In this document: positions 7,117 to 16,437 of the stretch, one piece after another
Numbering within the stretch: the first letter of the stretch is position 1
How the letters are laid out: every line of letters begins with the position of its first letter
Notes under the pieces: generated by a model
Databases searched by the model: none
Told to the model about the DNA's origin: nothing
The model's input: the letters and a program-made list of their open reading frames with translations, nothing else
Assembly: GCA_045130235.1 (NCBI GenBank)
Contig: JBGUPJ010000015.1
Span: forward strand, 1-34,380
Reading direction: 5' to 3'
Origin: UBA1756 sp045130235
GTDB lineage: Bacteria > Bacteroidota > Bacteroidia > Bacteroidales > WCHB1-69
Length of the DNA stretch: 34,380 bases
Made by a program: the position numbers and the translations under genes

Positions 7117-9186
7117 ATGAAAATCAAATATATCCTCATTGCATTGGCGCTACTGTTCTCCACACGACTCTCGGCACAACAGGACAGTCTCCACCCCAAC
7201 GACGAACTGCAAGAAACGCTCTTTGACATCTTGGAAAACCAAACCGAAAATCTGGATGTGGAGGAAACCGCCGACTATGGCGATGAACTTGAAGAACTCT
7301 GGCAGACCGACCAAATCAACATCAACGATCTGTCACCAGAAGTGGCCTTCAATATTCTTCATCTTACTGATTATCAGTATTATCAGTTATTATCATACAT
7401 TGAGCTTTATGGGGAGTTGGTTTCGGGATATGAGCTTGCTGCTATTGCGGGATTTGACCAAAATTTGGCAGAGAGGCTATCAAAAAAGGTGAAGATTGAG
7501 CCGAAAAAAAGAGGGCGGAATCGGGCGGCTACTTTCTTTAGACAGTCGCAGCACACCTTGCTGCTACGATACCGGCAAGTGCCTGAGCATCAGTCGGGTT
7601 ACTATAGAGAGGATGGCAGTGGGTATTTAGGGAATCCCATGCGGTTTAGCTGGAAATACACCATGACGAGTGGCGACCACTTTGCGATGACCCTTGCAGG
7701 GGAGAAAGATGCGGGAGAGCAATGGTTTCGGGGCACACAAAAGCAAGGGTTTGACCATTATGCTTGGTATATCAATGTGAAGAATATCGGAGTGCTAAAG
7801 AATTTAGTGATAGGAAATTATACATTAAGTTTTGGACAAGGCATGATCATGGGAGGACGTTCAATGGGAGTGAAAGGCGGCGGGGCAGGACAGATACGGC
7901 GATTCCCGGGACTGGTTCGTGCCACCGCTCCCATGAACGAAAGCAGCTGCATGCACGGCGTTGCGGCTACCATCGGCAATTCACAATATACAGGAATCCT
8001 CTTCTACAGTCACAACTTTCTGGACGGGAAGATCGGGAGCGATAGTTTGGGAGCGGCAGTATTTGAGGGTTCGCTCACCTCCACGGGCTACCACCGCACG
8101 GAGGGCGAGGTGGCGCAGCGCAACACCAACCGCAACCGATGTTTTGGAGGACACCTGCAAATCAAGCGGCGGATTTTCGAGGTGGGGGTGACGGGCTGCC
8201 ACACGCAGTTTGTGATTCCCGTGGCGCGAGGGACAGAACTCTACCAAAAGTACCGTTTTTGCGGGAAAGGGGTGAGCAACGCAGGAGCGAACTACAAAAT
8301 CATACTGCACAAAACCATCCTGTTCGGCGAGGCGGCGGTAAGCATCCGCCAACAACGAACGGGAGTGGGCGTGCTGCAGGGTGGTGTCTTCGACCTCGAC
8401 CCTCGCAGTAAACTCGCCGTGCTGCTGCGATACTACAGCCGCGATTTCACCAGTCTGTACGGGAGCTCGTTCCATACCAACAGCAGCTGCAACAGCGAGG
8501 TGGGTGCCTATGTGGCCGCCGATTTCGTGCTGGGACGCAAAGCCGAACTGTCGCTCAATGCCGATATCTATCATTTCCTCTGGTTGAAGTACCAAGTGAC
8601 GCAACCTACTGTAGGATACGACTGTTCGGCACGAATTGCCATCAATTTGACCCGAGCTCTTACGCTCAATTTTCGCTATCACTATGCCAAAAAAGAGCAG
8701 AATCTATCCCAGAATGAGCACCATCCTTTCGCTGATGGAAACGATTTGCACAAGTTCCGACTAACCCTCAAGGCGACCCCTTCCGGCCTCCTGACGCTCC
8801 AAACGGAAGTGGATTACCTCCTATCGGTTTCTGCGGAAAAGTCTATATCACAAGGCTTTCTACTCTTCCAAGACCTCGGCTTGAAAATTGAACGATGGAA
8901 CTTGAGCCTCAACGGACGGATAGCCCTTTTCGCCACCGACAGCTATGCGGAACGCCTATATGCTTACGAACACGACCTCTACCAAACCTTCACCATCAAC
9001 AGCTATTATGGCAAAGGAGTACGATATTACCTGATGGTCGGCTACCAATATTCATTTATAAAAATCCAAGCACGCTTTTCGCAAACCTTTTTCGACGACC
9101 GGCACACCATCAGCTCTAGTCTGGCGGAGATAAAAGGCAATACCAAAAGCGAAATTGCCCTACAAATGATATTCCATATCCGATGA
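7117..9186 (+). CDS. Helix-hairpin-helix domain outer-membrane barrel protein
   Basis: The product is 689 aa. Signal peptide 1-20 (MKIKYILIALALLFSTRLSA). Residues about 60-130 contain two HhH-like units, with ININDLSPEVAFNILHLTDYQ and ELVSGYELAAIAGFD, the ComEA-type fold. From about 145 onward are many beta-strands rich in aromatics (LLLRYRQV, FGQGMIMGGRSMGVKGGG) ending in IALQMIFHIR, a C-terminal aromatic strand typical of outer-membrane barrels. This HhH-plus-barrel architecture is common and uncharacterised in Bacteroidota. DNA uptake or binding has been guessed from ComEA but is not shown. The ATG at 7117 is preferred over 7075, because 7075 overlaps the previous gene and would precede the signal peptide with 14 polar residues. 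Confidence 0.75.
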   Translation: MKIKYILIALALLFSTRLSAQQDSLHPNDELQETLFDILENQTENLDVEETADYGDELEELWQTDQININDLSPEVAFNILHLTDYQYYQLLSYIELYGELVSGYELAAIAGFDQNLAERLSKKVKIEPKKRGRNRAATFFRQSQHTLLLRYRQVPEHQSGYYREDGSGYLGNPMRFSWKYTMTSGDHFAMTLAGEKDAGEQWFRGTQKQGFDHYAWYINVKNIGVLKNLVIGNYTLSFGQGMIMGGRSMGVKGGGAGQIRRFPGLVRATAPMNESSCMHGVAATIGNSQYTGILFYSHNFLDGKIGSDSLGAAVFEGSLTSTGYHRTEGEVAQRNTNRNRCFGGHLQIKRRIFEVGVTGCHTQFVIPVARGTELYQKYRFCGKGVSNAGANYKIILHKTILFGEAAVSIRQQRTGVGVLQGGVFDLDPRSKLAVLLRYYSRDFTSLYGSSFHTNSSCNSEVGAYVAADFVLGRKAELSLNADIYHFLWLKYQVTQPTVGYDCSARIAINLTRALTLNFRYHYAKKEQNLSQNEHHPFADGNDLHKFRLTLKATPSGLLTLQTEVDYLLSVSAEKSISQGFLLFQDLGLKIERWNLSLNGRIALFATDSYAERLYAYEHDLYQTFTINSYYGKGVRYYLMVGYQYSFIKIQARFSQTFFDDRHTISSSLAEIKGNTKSEIALQMIFHIR

Positions 9187-9218
9187 TGCGATAAAATAAC
9201 TCAAGAAAAAACTCGTTT

Positions 9219-9524
9219 ATGAAAAGACTTTATCCGCGACACATGGCCGAAATTCCAATTTCCACGCTTTTGCACGAGTTCATGAAAAAGAATCATCGTG
9301 AACGCGAGTACCAGGAGGTGACTGCTACAGAAATCTTTCCGCAGTTGCTTCCACAAAATTTCCGCACTATGATACAGCGTGTTAGCGTGAAAAACGGAGT
9401 GATGTATGTACATTCCGACTGCGCCAGTTTGCGATTTGAACTGATGAACCAGCGTTCTGATTTCATCCAGCAAATCAACGAAAAGTTGGGTGCCGCTATC
9501 ATCAAAGAGATCGTTTTTGCCTGA
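9219..9524 (+). CDS. DUF721/DciA-family protein
   Basis: The product is 101 aa, the usual length for Bacteroidota DUF721 proteins. It has the family's order: an N-terminal helix (ISTLLHEFMKKNHRE), a W/F-P block (TEIFPQLLP), then VKNGVMYVHSDCASLRFELMNQRSDFIQQINEKLGAAIIKEIVF, which matches the KH-like DciA core (v.nGvLyV...s..lr.EL...k..li..iN...g...i.di.f). DciA loads or assists the replicative helicase DnaB in many bacteria; whether this short form does so is inferred. It lies 32 bp after the barrel gene and may be co-transcribed with it. Confidence 0.82.
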   Translation: MKRLYPRHMAEIPISTLLHEFMKKNHREREYQEVTATEIFPQLLPQNFRTMIQRVSVKNGVMYVHSDCASLRFELMNQRSDFIQQINEKLGAAIIKEIVFA

Positions 9525-9549
9525 TTGGGAAACTTTCGTTTTTCACTCC

Positions 9550-9580
9550 TTGCCAATCTTGCCAAATTTTACTATTTTTG
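9550..9580 (+). promoter_or_regulatory. Promoter TTG-N20-TATTTTTG of the rlmD run
   Basis: TTG at 9550-9552 and TATTTTTG at 9573-9580 are separated by 20 bp. The box overlaps a longer in-frame ATG at 9578, so translation must start at 9608. Confidence 0.7.
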
Positions 9581-9607
9581 CACGTTGATTTGATAAGATT
9601 TTTGGGC

Positions 9608-11020
9608 ATGAAATTCAAGCAATATACCATTGAGAATTTAGAGATATTGGACGCGGGGGCTGAGGGGAAAGCCGTGGCCAAACATGAGGGGCTCACTATC
9701 TTCGTTTCGGGCGTGGTGCCGGGGGATGTGATTGACGCCTTGGTCGTGAAAAAGAAAAAAAGTTATGCGGAGGCGCGCTGTGTGAGAATGGTCACCCCAT
9801 CGCCGCACCGCATCGAACCCCGCTGCGAGCATTTCGGCACCTGCGGCGGCTGCAAGTGGCAGATGTTGGACTACTCACAGCAGTTGTTTTACAAGCAGAA
9901 ACAAGTCACCGACAATTTCCAGCACCTCGGCCATTTCAACTATCCCGAACCGCAACCCATTCTCGCCTCCGACGACCAATACTGCTATCGCAACAAACTG
10001 GAGTTCACCTTCACCCACCAGCGGTGGCTCTCCAACGAGGATATGGTCGCCCAACAAGAAGGCAAACCAATAGAAATCAGAGGGTTGGGATTTCATGTAC
10101 CCGGTAAATTCGACAAAGTATTAGACATTGACTTCTGCCATTTACAGGCAGAGCCCAGCAATAAAATCAGACTTGCCGTTCGCAATTTTGCCATCCAAAA
10201 CGACATCCCCTTTTACAACCTGCGCAACCACGAAGGCCTGCTGCGCAACATGGTCATCCGCATGTCATCGACAGGCGAACTGATGGTCATACTGGTGGTG
10301 ACGGATTATAACCAACAATCCATCAGTGTATTAGACTTCTTGGCAGAAACCTTCCCGGAAATCACCTCTCTGCAATACGTCATCAACCAGAAGATGAATG
10401 ACAGCACCTCCGATCTTGAGTTCCACACCTATCGAGGCAAAGATTCTATGATGGAGAAGATGGGCGATCTGATGTTCAAGGTCGGGCCGGCATCATTCTA
10501 CCAGACCAACAGCCGCCAGGCTTTCAAGCTCTATTCGGTGGCCAAGGAGTTCGCGGCCGTCACCCCCGAAGATACCGTTTACGACCTCTATACCGGTACG
10601 GGTACTATCGCCAATTTTGTGGCTCGTGGCGCCAAGAAAGTAATTGGTATTGAGTATGTTGACGCAGCCATCGAGGATGCGAAAGTCAACTCCGCCCTCA
10701 ACGACATCCACAACACGAAGTTTTTTGCCGGTGATATGGTGAAGGTGCTGACTCCCGAGTTTGTGGCGGCGCACGGCAAGGCCGACATCATCATCACCGA
10801 TCCGCCGCGCAGCGGAATGCACACCGACGTGGTGAAGCAACTGCTGGTGATGCAGCCCAAACGCATCGTGTACGTGAGCTGCAACCCCGCCACACAAGCC
10901 CGCGACCTCACCCTGCTGGCAGAAAAATACCAGGTATGCCACATCCAGCCGGTGGATATGTTTCCACACACCCAACATGTGGAGAATGTTGTTTTATTAG
11001 AATTAACAGAAAATCAATAA
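9608..11020 (+). CDS. rlmD: 23S rRNA (uracil-C5)-methyltransferase, RlmD/TrmA family
   Basis: The product is 470 aa. It methylates C5 of a uridine in 23S rRNA (U1939 in E. coli numbering for RlmD) with SAM. An N-terminal TRAM domain (about 1-60) is followed by the [4Fe-4S] cysteines C73, C79 and C82 (RCEHFGTCGGC), probably with C177. The SAM-binding motif is DLYTGTGTIANFVA, the DPPRSGMH block follows, and the nucleophile is C425 in VSCNPATQARDL. The family also contains TrmA and RlmC relatives, so the exact target base is inferred. The ATG at 9608 is set by the promoter at 9573-9580. It ends 3 bp before dapB, so these two genes share a transcript. Confidence 0.92.
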   Translation: MKFKQYTIENLEILDAGAEGKAVAKHEGLTIFVSGVVPGDVIDALVVKKKKSYAEARCVRMVTPSPHRIEPRCEHFGTCGGCKWQMLDYSQQLFYKQKQVTDNFQHLGHFNYPEPQPILASDDQYCYRNKLEFTFTHQRWLSNEDMVAQQEGKPIEIRGLGFHVPGKFDKVLDIDFCHLQAEPSNKIRLAVRNFAIQNDIPFYNLRNHEGLLRNMVIRMSSTGELMVILVVTDYNQQSISVLDFLAETFPEITSLQYVINQKMNDSTSDLEFHTYRGKDSMMEKMGDLMFKVGPASFYQTNSRQAFKLYSVAKEFAAVTPEDTVYDLYTGTGTIANFVARGAKKVIGIEYVDAAIEDAKVNSALNDIHNTKFFAGDMVKVLTPEFVAAHGKADIIITDPPRSGMHTDVVKQLLVMQPKRIVYVSCNPATQARDLTLLAEKYQVCHIQPVDMFPHTQHVENVVLLELTENQ

Positions 11021-11023
11021 GAT

Positions 11024-11746
11024 ATGATAAAAGTTGCAATTCTCGGTTATGGGAAAATGGGAAAAGAGATTGAGAAAGTCGTGCTCCGCGAAGGCATGAA
11101 CATCGTGGCCCGCATCGACAACGAAGAGGATTGGGAAACCCAGCGCGAGGCCTTCCTCTCCAGCGATGTCGCCATCGAGTTCTCCACCCCCGGCACCGTG
11201 GTCAAGAACCTCACCCGCTGCTTCGAGGCCAACATCCCCGTGGTTTGCGGCACTACCGGCTGGACCAATGTGGAAAAGGAGATCCTCAAGCAGTGCCAAG
11301 CCACCTCCAACGCACTCATCTATGGTTCAAACTTCTCCATCGGTGCCAACATGTTCTTCAAAATCAACGACATGATGGCGCAACTAATGAACCAGCAACC
11401 GCAGTATGATGTCACCATCGAAGAGACGCACCATATCCATAAAAAGGATGCACCCAGCGGCACGGCCATCGCCATCGCCAACATCATCATCAACCAACTC
11501 GACCGTAAGAAGGAGTGGGCTTTGGAGGACGACAGCGATGCCGCCGACATCAACATTATCGCCCACCGATTCGGCGAAGAGGCAGGCACTCATGCCGTGA
11601 AGTACAAGTCGGATGACGACTGTATCATCCTGTGCCACAAGGCGTTCAATCGCGCCATCTTTGCGCAGGGCGCAGTGCGGGCAGCCCGCTGGCTCGTCAA
11701 AAACAGAGGCATCTATCCCTTCTACGATATTTTCCTCAACATTTAA
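11024..11746 (+). CDS. dapB: 4-hydroxy-tetrahydrodipicolinate reductase DapB
   Basis: The product is 240 aa. It reduces the product of DapA with NAD(P)H in the diaminopimelate/lysine pathway, supplying peptidoglycan and lysine. The Rossmann motif GYGKMG is at 8-13, IEFSTPGTV at 51-59 and CGTTGW at 75-80. The catalytic/substrate motif HHIHKKDAPSGTA is at 136-148, with the general acid His and Lys visible. Its length is typical of the short Bacteroidota form. It starts 3 bp after rlmD and is followed at 21 bp by an outer-membrane protein gene. Confidence 0.96.
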   Translation: MIKVAILGYGKMGKEIEKVVLREGMNIVARIDNEEDWETQREAFLSSDVAIEFSTPGTVVKNLTRCFEANIPVVCGTTGWTNVEKEILKQCQATSNALIYGSNFSIGANMFFKINDMMAQLMNQQPQYDVTIEETHHIHKKDAPSGTAIAIANIIINQLDRKKEWALEDDSDAADINIIAHRFGEEAGTHAVKYKSDDDCIILCHKAFNRAIFAQGAVRAARWLVKNRGIYPFYDIFLNI

Positions 11747-11767
11747 TCAGATTTCTTCTACCACAAT

Positions 11768-12376
11768 ATGAAAATGTTGAAGTTCAAATATTTAATCATC
11801 CTCTTTTGCATCGGTTTGTGCTCTATGTCCTCATTGCAGGCACAACGGTTGGAGCTGCGGTTCAACAAAGAGTTTTCGAACGACAAGATGATCAACAAGA
11901 CACTTGGCGCAGGCGGCTCATTCATCATCGACGGGTGGGTGGACCACTTTGATTTTCAGATCAACTTCGACTATGCAGGACACAAGGAAGATGCTGACTA
12001 TACGGGCGTTAGCACAAAAATCGCCAAATATAAAGGCGGCGTGGCGGCACTCTACACCCGTCCCATCGGTCGGCTTCTGCACCTGCGAGTAGGTGGAGAC
12101 CTTTCATACAACTATATCAACAAAGTTAATACCCTGTGGGACAATGGCAACCACTACAACACGGCCCATCGTGCCCATGCGTTAGGAATTGGTGCCATCG
12201 CGCAGCTACAAATTCAGTTAGGACAGATGTTCCGTATTGGCGCTGGCCTCATCCCCACCTACCTCATTCCGTTGGTTACCGATGTCAGCCAGCCTAACGT
12301 GGAATGTGATTTCAAGAAAGGAATGTTTGTGCTGCAACTGCAAATCGGACTGGAAATCCGTTTAGTCAAAGAATAA
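11768..12376 (+). CDS. Small outer-membrane beta-barrel protein
   Basis: The product is 202 aa. A signal peptide (about 1-25, ending SSLQAQ) is followed by alternating strands typical of a porin-like or OmpW/PorT-like barrel, such as DFQINFDYAGHK, GGVAALYTRPIGRLLHLRVGGDLSYNYI and IGAGLIPTYLIPLVTDV, with FVLQLQIGLEIRL as the last strand. No family name is certain. It lies between dapB and glmM with gaps of 21 and 20 bp, so it is probably in the same transcript as these cell-wall and metabolic genes. Confidence 0.7.
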   Translation: MKMLKFKYLIILFCIGLCSMSSLQAQRLELRFNKEFSNDKMINKTLGAGGSFIIDGWVDHFDFQINFDYAGHKEDADYTGVSTKIAKYKGGVAALYTRPIGRLLHLRVGGDLSYNYINKVNTLWDNGNHYNTAHRAHALGIGAIAQLQIQLGQMFRIGAGLIPTYLIPLVTDVSQPNVECDFKKGMFVLQLQIGLEIRLVKE

Positions 12377-12396
12377 AAACTTAAACTACTGATAAT

Positions 12397-13779
12397 ATGT
12401 CACTTATTAAATCCATCTCTGGTATTCGCGGAACAATCGGCGGCAAGGTGGGCGACAATCTCACCCCGATTGACGTAGTTCAATTCGTGTCGGCCTTCGC
12501 CACTTTTTTAGGAAAAGACGAGCGCCCGCTCACCCTCGTGACGGGTCGCGACGCGCGCATTTCTGGAGAAATTATTAACAAACTCATTTGCAGCACTTTA
12601 CAATCGCTTGGAGTGCATGTCATCGACTTGGGCTTGTCCACCACGCCGACGGTAGAAATGGCGGTGGTACAGCACAAGGCGGACGGTGGCATCATCCTGA
12701 CGGCCAGTCACAACCCCATGCAGTGGAATGCCCTGAAACTGTTGAACGCCCGAGGCGAGTTCATCTCTGCCGCTGATGGTGCAAAAGTTTTGGAAATTAT
12801 TGAAAAACAAGACTATACATTCACCGATGTGCATCATTTGGGAAGCTATACCTCGTACGACAAGGCCATCAACGACCACATCGACCAGATTCTGAAGCTG
12901 GAATTAGTGGATGCAGAAGCCATCCGAAAAGCGAATTTTTCGGTGGCATTAGACTGCGTCAACTCCACTGGTGGAATCGCTTTACCCTTGTTGCTCAGAA
13001 AGTTAGGAGTTGAAAAAGTGCAAGTTTTGAATGGGGATGTTTCCGGCATTTTTGCCCACAACCCCGAACCGCTGCCGCAACATCTGGTAGATATTGCTCA
13101 AATGATGCAGAAGGGCGGTTTCGATGTCGGTTTTGTGGTGGATCCCGATGTGGATCGTCTGGCCATTTTGAACGAAGACGGCTCAATGTTCGGAGAAGAA
13201 TATACCCTGGTGGCGGTGTCCGACTATATTCTTCAGCACAAAAAGGGAAATACCGTCTCCAACCTCTCCTCCACTCGTGCATTGAGAGATGTAAGTAACG
13301 GATATGGCGTTAGTTATAATGCTTCTGCAGTGGGCGAAGTGAATGTGGTGGAAAAGATGAAAGCGACGAATGCCATCATTGGTGGCGAAGGAAACGGAGG
13401 CGTTATCTATCCCGAATTGCATTATGGCAGAGACGCTTTGGTAGGCATCGCCCTCTTTCTTACCTTCATGGCCAAATCTGGGAAAAAGTGCAGCGAAATT
13501 CGCAGTCAGTATCCGGCCTACACCATCTCCAAAAACAAAATTGAGTTGCAGCCCAATATGAACGTGCCAGAGATTATGCAAAAGATGGCGACCAAATATG
13601 CTGATTATGAAGTCAATACAATAGATGGGGTAAAGATTGACTTCCCTGATGGCTGGGTACACCTTCGTCCATCGAATACCGAACCCATCATCCGAATCTA
13701 TGCTGAAGCGCAAACGGAAGAACACGCAGCATCATTGGCGAATCAGATTATAACGGATATCAAGGCTATTATCGGTTAA
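12397..13779 (+). CDS. glmM: Phosphoglucosamine mutase GlmM
   Basis: The product is 460 aa, of the alpha-D-phosphohexomutase family. It interconverts glucosamine-6-phosphate and glucosamine-1-phosphate for UDP-GlcNAc. The phosphoserine loop TASHNP is at 102-107 (Ser104), the metal-binding DPDVDR at 249-254, the sugar loop GGEGNGG at 329-335 and the phosphate-binding RPSNTEP at 424-430. The N-terminal ISGIRGTIGG is typical of GlmM. A phosphomannomutase activity cannot be excluded from sequence alone, but the Bacteroidota glmM pattern fits best. It is the last gene of the rlmD-dapB-OMP-glmM run. Confidence 0.9.
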   Translation: MSLIKSISGIRGTIGGKVGDNLTPIDVVQFVSAFATFLGKDERPLTLVTGRDARISGEIINKLICSTLQSLGVHVIDLGLSTTPTVEMAVVQHKADGGIILTASHNPMQWNALKLLNARGEFISAADGAKVLEIIEKQDYTFTDVHHLGSYTSYDKAINDHIDQILKLELVDAEAIRKANFSVALDCVNSTGGIALPLLLRKLGVEKVQVLNGDVSGIFAHNPEPLPQHLVDIAQMMQKGGFDVGFVVDPDVDRLAILNEDGSMFGEEYTLVAVSDYILQHKKGNTVSNLSSTRALRDVSNGYGVSYNASAVGEVNVVEKMKATNAIIGGEGNGGVIYPELHYGRDALVGIALFLTFMAKSGKKCSEIRSQYPAYTISKNKIELQPNMNVPEIMQKMATKYADYEVNTIDGVKIDFPDGWVHLRPSNTEPIIRIYAEAQTEEHAASLANQIITDIKAIIG

Positions 13780-14187
13780 AGCGGGTAGTGTTTTAACCTA
13801 AATATATTCCTAATTTTACATTTTAACTCTGCTAATTTTTAGCATTGTTAATAATTATACACTGACAATGGTGTCATTGATTGGTGTTTATGTTAATAAA
13901 ATTTAATTATTAACATTTAAGATTTTATTTCATTTTCTCCCTATTTTTGCATCACAACATCAGAAAATGAAAATGACCTCATTATACGCTATACGTGTCG
14001 GTGCCACCTATTGGAAAACAACCTGCGCTCCACTCTCTACCCGTTGGCGACGCCACCCGAACCGCCTTGGTCTATCACCCTCGGCACCGGCACTATTTCA
14101 GAAAGAACGACCATAAATCCGTAAAAGATTTTTCTTTGAAAATCAAGATTTTTACGTAAATTTGCCGCTTGATAAAATCAACTATCT
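13780..14187. other. Intergenic region with AT-rich palindromes and a GC-rich island
   Basis: About 408 bp without a convincing gene. It has a small GCTAA/TTAGC stem at 13831-13843 and a perfect 10-bp inverted repeat ATGTTAATAA/TTATTAACAT around a 7-nt loop at 13890-13916. A TATTTTTG box lies at 13942-13949. A GC-richer island at about 13975-14105 holds a 49-codon ORF (13967-14116) that I do not recognise. The next gene's promoter closes the region. The palindromes could be a terminator for glmM or a regulatory site. Confidence 0.4.
14135..14164 (+). promoter_or_regulatory. Promoter TTTG-N18-TAAATTTG of the S9 peptidase run
   Basis: TTTG at 14135-14138 and TAAATTTG at 14157-14164, 24 nt before the ATG at 14188. 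Confidence 0.65.
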
Positions 14188-16419
14188 ATGAAAAAATTAT
14201 TCTTATTCGCACTGCTGATTTTAGTGGCAAATTGCATCTTCGCACAATCAGAAACCATTGATTTACAGGGCATTTTCAAAGGAAAATATCGGTACGACAG
14301 GGTTCGCTCCCTCACATGGCGGCCACAAACTACCGAGTACACTTTTTACAATGATGAGAAAGATGCCATCATGTCGGTGGATGTCAAAAAAGAATCTTCA
14401 CCCAAAAACGAAAAGGTTCTGTTTGAGTTTTCCAAACTCTATGGCTATGCTTTGGGAAAAAGCAGCGCCACCAAAGAGGACTTCACCGCTGCTGGCGGTA
14501 AGGTTTCCACCGCGTGGGAATGGATCGACAAGAACAGCTTCCGCATCTACGCCATGCTGCCCGGCAAAGATCCCTGCTATGTGACATACCAGATTTCGTC
14601 GCAGTCGTTCTCCACTGCTGCCGACCCGACCGACGGTATCGACATTGTGGACCAGGATGCCAACAATTCCCTTTACATCTATCATGACGAAGACGCTGAC
14701 GGCTTCTATGTCAACGACCTGAAGAATCCCGTGAAAGCGAAAATCATCCTCTGTCCCGACACCGCCAAGGATGTGGTCTTCGGCGAGCCCGTTCACCGCA
14801 GCGAATGGGGCATCGAAGAAGGTTGGTACTTCTCCCCCAAGAGCAACTTCATCGCCTTCTACCGCATGGACCAGTCGATGGTGGAAGACTACCCGCTGCT
14901 GCAGACCAGCGAGGATGACGGCGCCGCCCACATCGCCTACTTCAAGAACATCAAATACCCTATGGCCGGCCGTACCAGCCATCAGGTGAAAGTTGGAATT
15001 TTCGACGCCCGCCAGTCGTTCCAGAAAAAAACCTGCGTCTATCACTACATTCAGACCGACCCTGCCGACGGTGAGTTCCTCACAAATGTCACCTTCTCGC
15101 CTGATGAAAAATATCTGTATATCACCCACTTAAACAGAGAGCAGAACCATTCCAAACTTATCCGTTACGAGGTGGCCACCGGCAAAAAACTGGCCGTGCT
15201 GATTGAAGAGAGCGACAGCCGCTACGTGGAACCCCTCCACCGCATTATCTGCCTCAACAACGGCAACTTCATCTACCAGAGCGACCGCGACGGATGGAAC
15301 CACTTCTACCTCTACACCTTCGACGGCAAACTGGTGAAACAAATCACCAAGGGCAACTGGCCCGTGATTGAAGACCTCGGCATGGACGATGCCCAGCAGA
15401 ACATCTACTTCATGACCAACAAGGACAACCCTGTTGACCAATACCTTTACTCTGTGAACATTGCCAGCGGCAAACTCACCAACCTCACTCCGCTGTCGGG
15501 CACCCACACCATCGTTCTGTCGGAAGACAAAAAGAACTTCTTCGACTATTTCTCCAGCCTGCACACCCCGCTGGCCGTCTACGCCGGCAGCACGGATGGC
15601 AAATATCTCCGACTGGTGAAAGAGTCGCGCAACCCCTACCGCGACTGCGAGCTGGGCTACGACACCATCTTCTCGCTGAAGAACACCCACGGCGACGACC
15701 TCTACTGCAACATGATTTTCCCTCCCAAATTCAACAAAAACGAACAATATCCCTGCTTGGTATATGTGTATGGAGGACCTCATTCTCAGCTGGTCACCAA
15801 CAACTTCATGACCGCCGGTCCCTTCCTGCACTATATGGCCCAGAAAGGCTACATCATCTTCGTGCTCGACAACCGCGGCACCAGCAACCGCGGAGCCGAG
15901 TTTGAAAAGTGCATCCACCGTCAGCTCGGCGTGCTGGAGAGCGAAGACCAGATGGTGGGCATCAACTACCTGCGCTCGCTGCCTTACGTCAACAAGAACC
16001 GCATGGGTATCGACGGCTGGAGCTTCGGCGGCTTCATGACACTGACCATGGTGACCGAGCATCCCGACATCTTCGCCTCCGCTACCTGCGGCGGCCCGGT
16101 GGTCAACTGGGAGTGGTACGAAATCATGTACGGCGAACGCTACATGGATACCCCGCAGGAGAATCCCGACGGCTACGAACATGCCAACATCATCAACAAA
16201 ATCCACAAGCTGAAATGCCCCCTGCTGATCATGCACGGTCAGCAAGACAACACTGTGGTTCAGCAACATAGCCTTGAACTCCTGCACCAGTCGGTACTCG
16301 ATGATGTGCAAATCAACTACTTCCCCTACACCACCCACGAGCACAACGTGAGAGGCCTCGACCGCGTGCAGATGTGGCACAAAATCGAACAGTTCCACGA
16401 CAATATTCTGATGAAATAA
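14188..16419 (+). CDS. S9 family dipeptidyl/tripeptidyl peptidase (DPP-IV-like), secreted
   Basis: The product is 743 aa. Signal peptide about 1-19 (LLILVANCIFAQ). The N-terminal eight-bladed DPP-IV propeller spans about 40-480. The alpha/beta-hydrolase domain from about 500 has a catalytic triad readable as Ser612 in GWSFGG, Asp687 in HGQQDN and His719 (or 717) in THEHNVRG. The length and the H-E-H-N-V end match prolyl dipeptidyl and tripeptidyl peptidases of Bacteroidota. It should cut two or three residues from peptides with proline at the penultimate position, in the periplasm or outside. It has its own promoter and is followed at 18 bp by a WYL regulator gene. Confidence 0.9.
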   Translation: MKKLFLFALLILVANCIFAQSETIDLQGIFKGKYRYDRVRSLTWRPQTTEYTFYNDEKDAIMSVDVKKESSPKNEKVLFEFSKLYGYALGKSSATKEDFTAAGGKVSTAWEWIDKNSFRIYAMLPGKDPCYVTYQISSQSFSTAADPTDGIDIVDQDANNSLYIYHDEDADGFYVNDLKNPVKAKIILCPDTAKDVVFGEPVHRSEWGIEEGWYFSPKSNFIAFYRMDQSMVEDYPLLQTSEDDGAAHIAYFKNIKYPMAGRTSHQVKVGIFDARQSFQKKTCVYHYIQTDPADGEFLTNVTFSPDEKYLYITHLNREQNHSKLIRYEVATGKKLAVLIEESDSRYVEPLHRIICLNNGNFIYQSDRDGWNHFYLYTFDGKLVKQITKGNWPVIEDLGMDDAQQNIYFMTNKDNPVDQYLYSVNIASGKLTNLTPLSGTHTIVLSEDKKNFFDYFSSLHTPLAVYAGSTDGKYLRLVKESRNPYRDCELGYDTIFSLKNTHGDDLYCNMIFPPKFNKNEQYPCLVYVYGGPHSQLVTNNFMTAGPFLHYMAQKGYIIFVLDNRGTSNRGAEFEKCIHRQLGVLESEDQMVGINYLRSLPYVNKNRMGIDGWSFGGFMTLTMVTEHPDIFASATCGGPVVNWEWYEIMYGERYMDTPQENPDGYEHANIINKIHKLKCPLLIMHGQQDNTVVQQHSLELLHQSVLDDVQINYFPYTTHEHNVRGLDRVQMWHKIEQFHDNILMK

Positions 16420-16437
16420 CCCCCTAATCCGTTTCCC

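Noticed and set aside
13967..14116. 49-codon ORF as a gene
   Set aside because: No recognisable domain, unusual Arg/Pro-rich composition, and only a weak promoter context; kept as part of an intergenic note.
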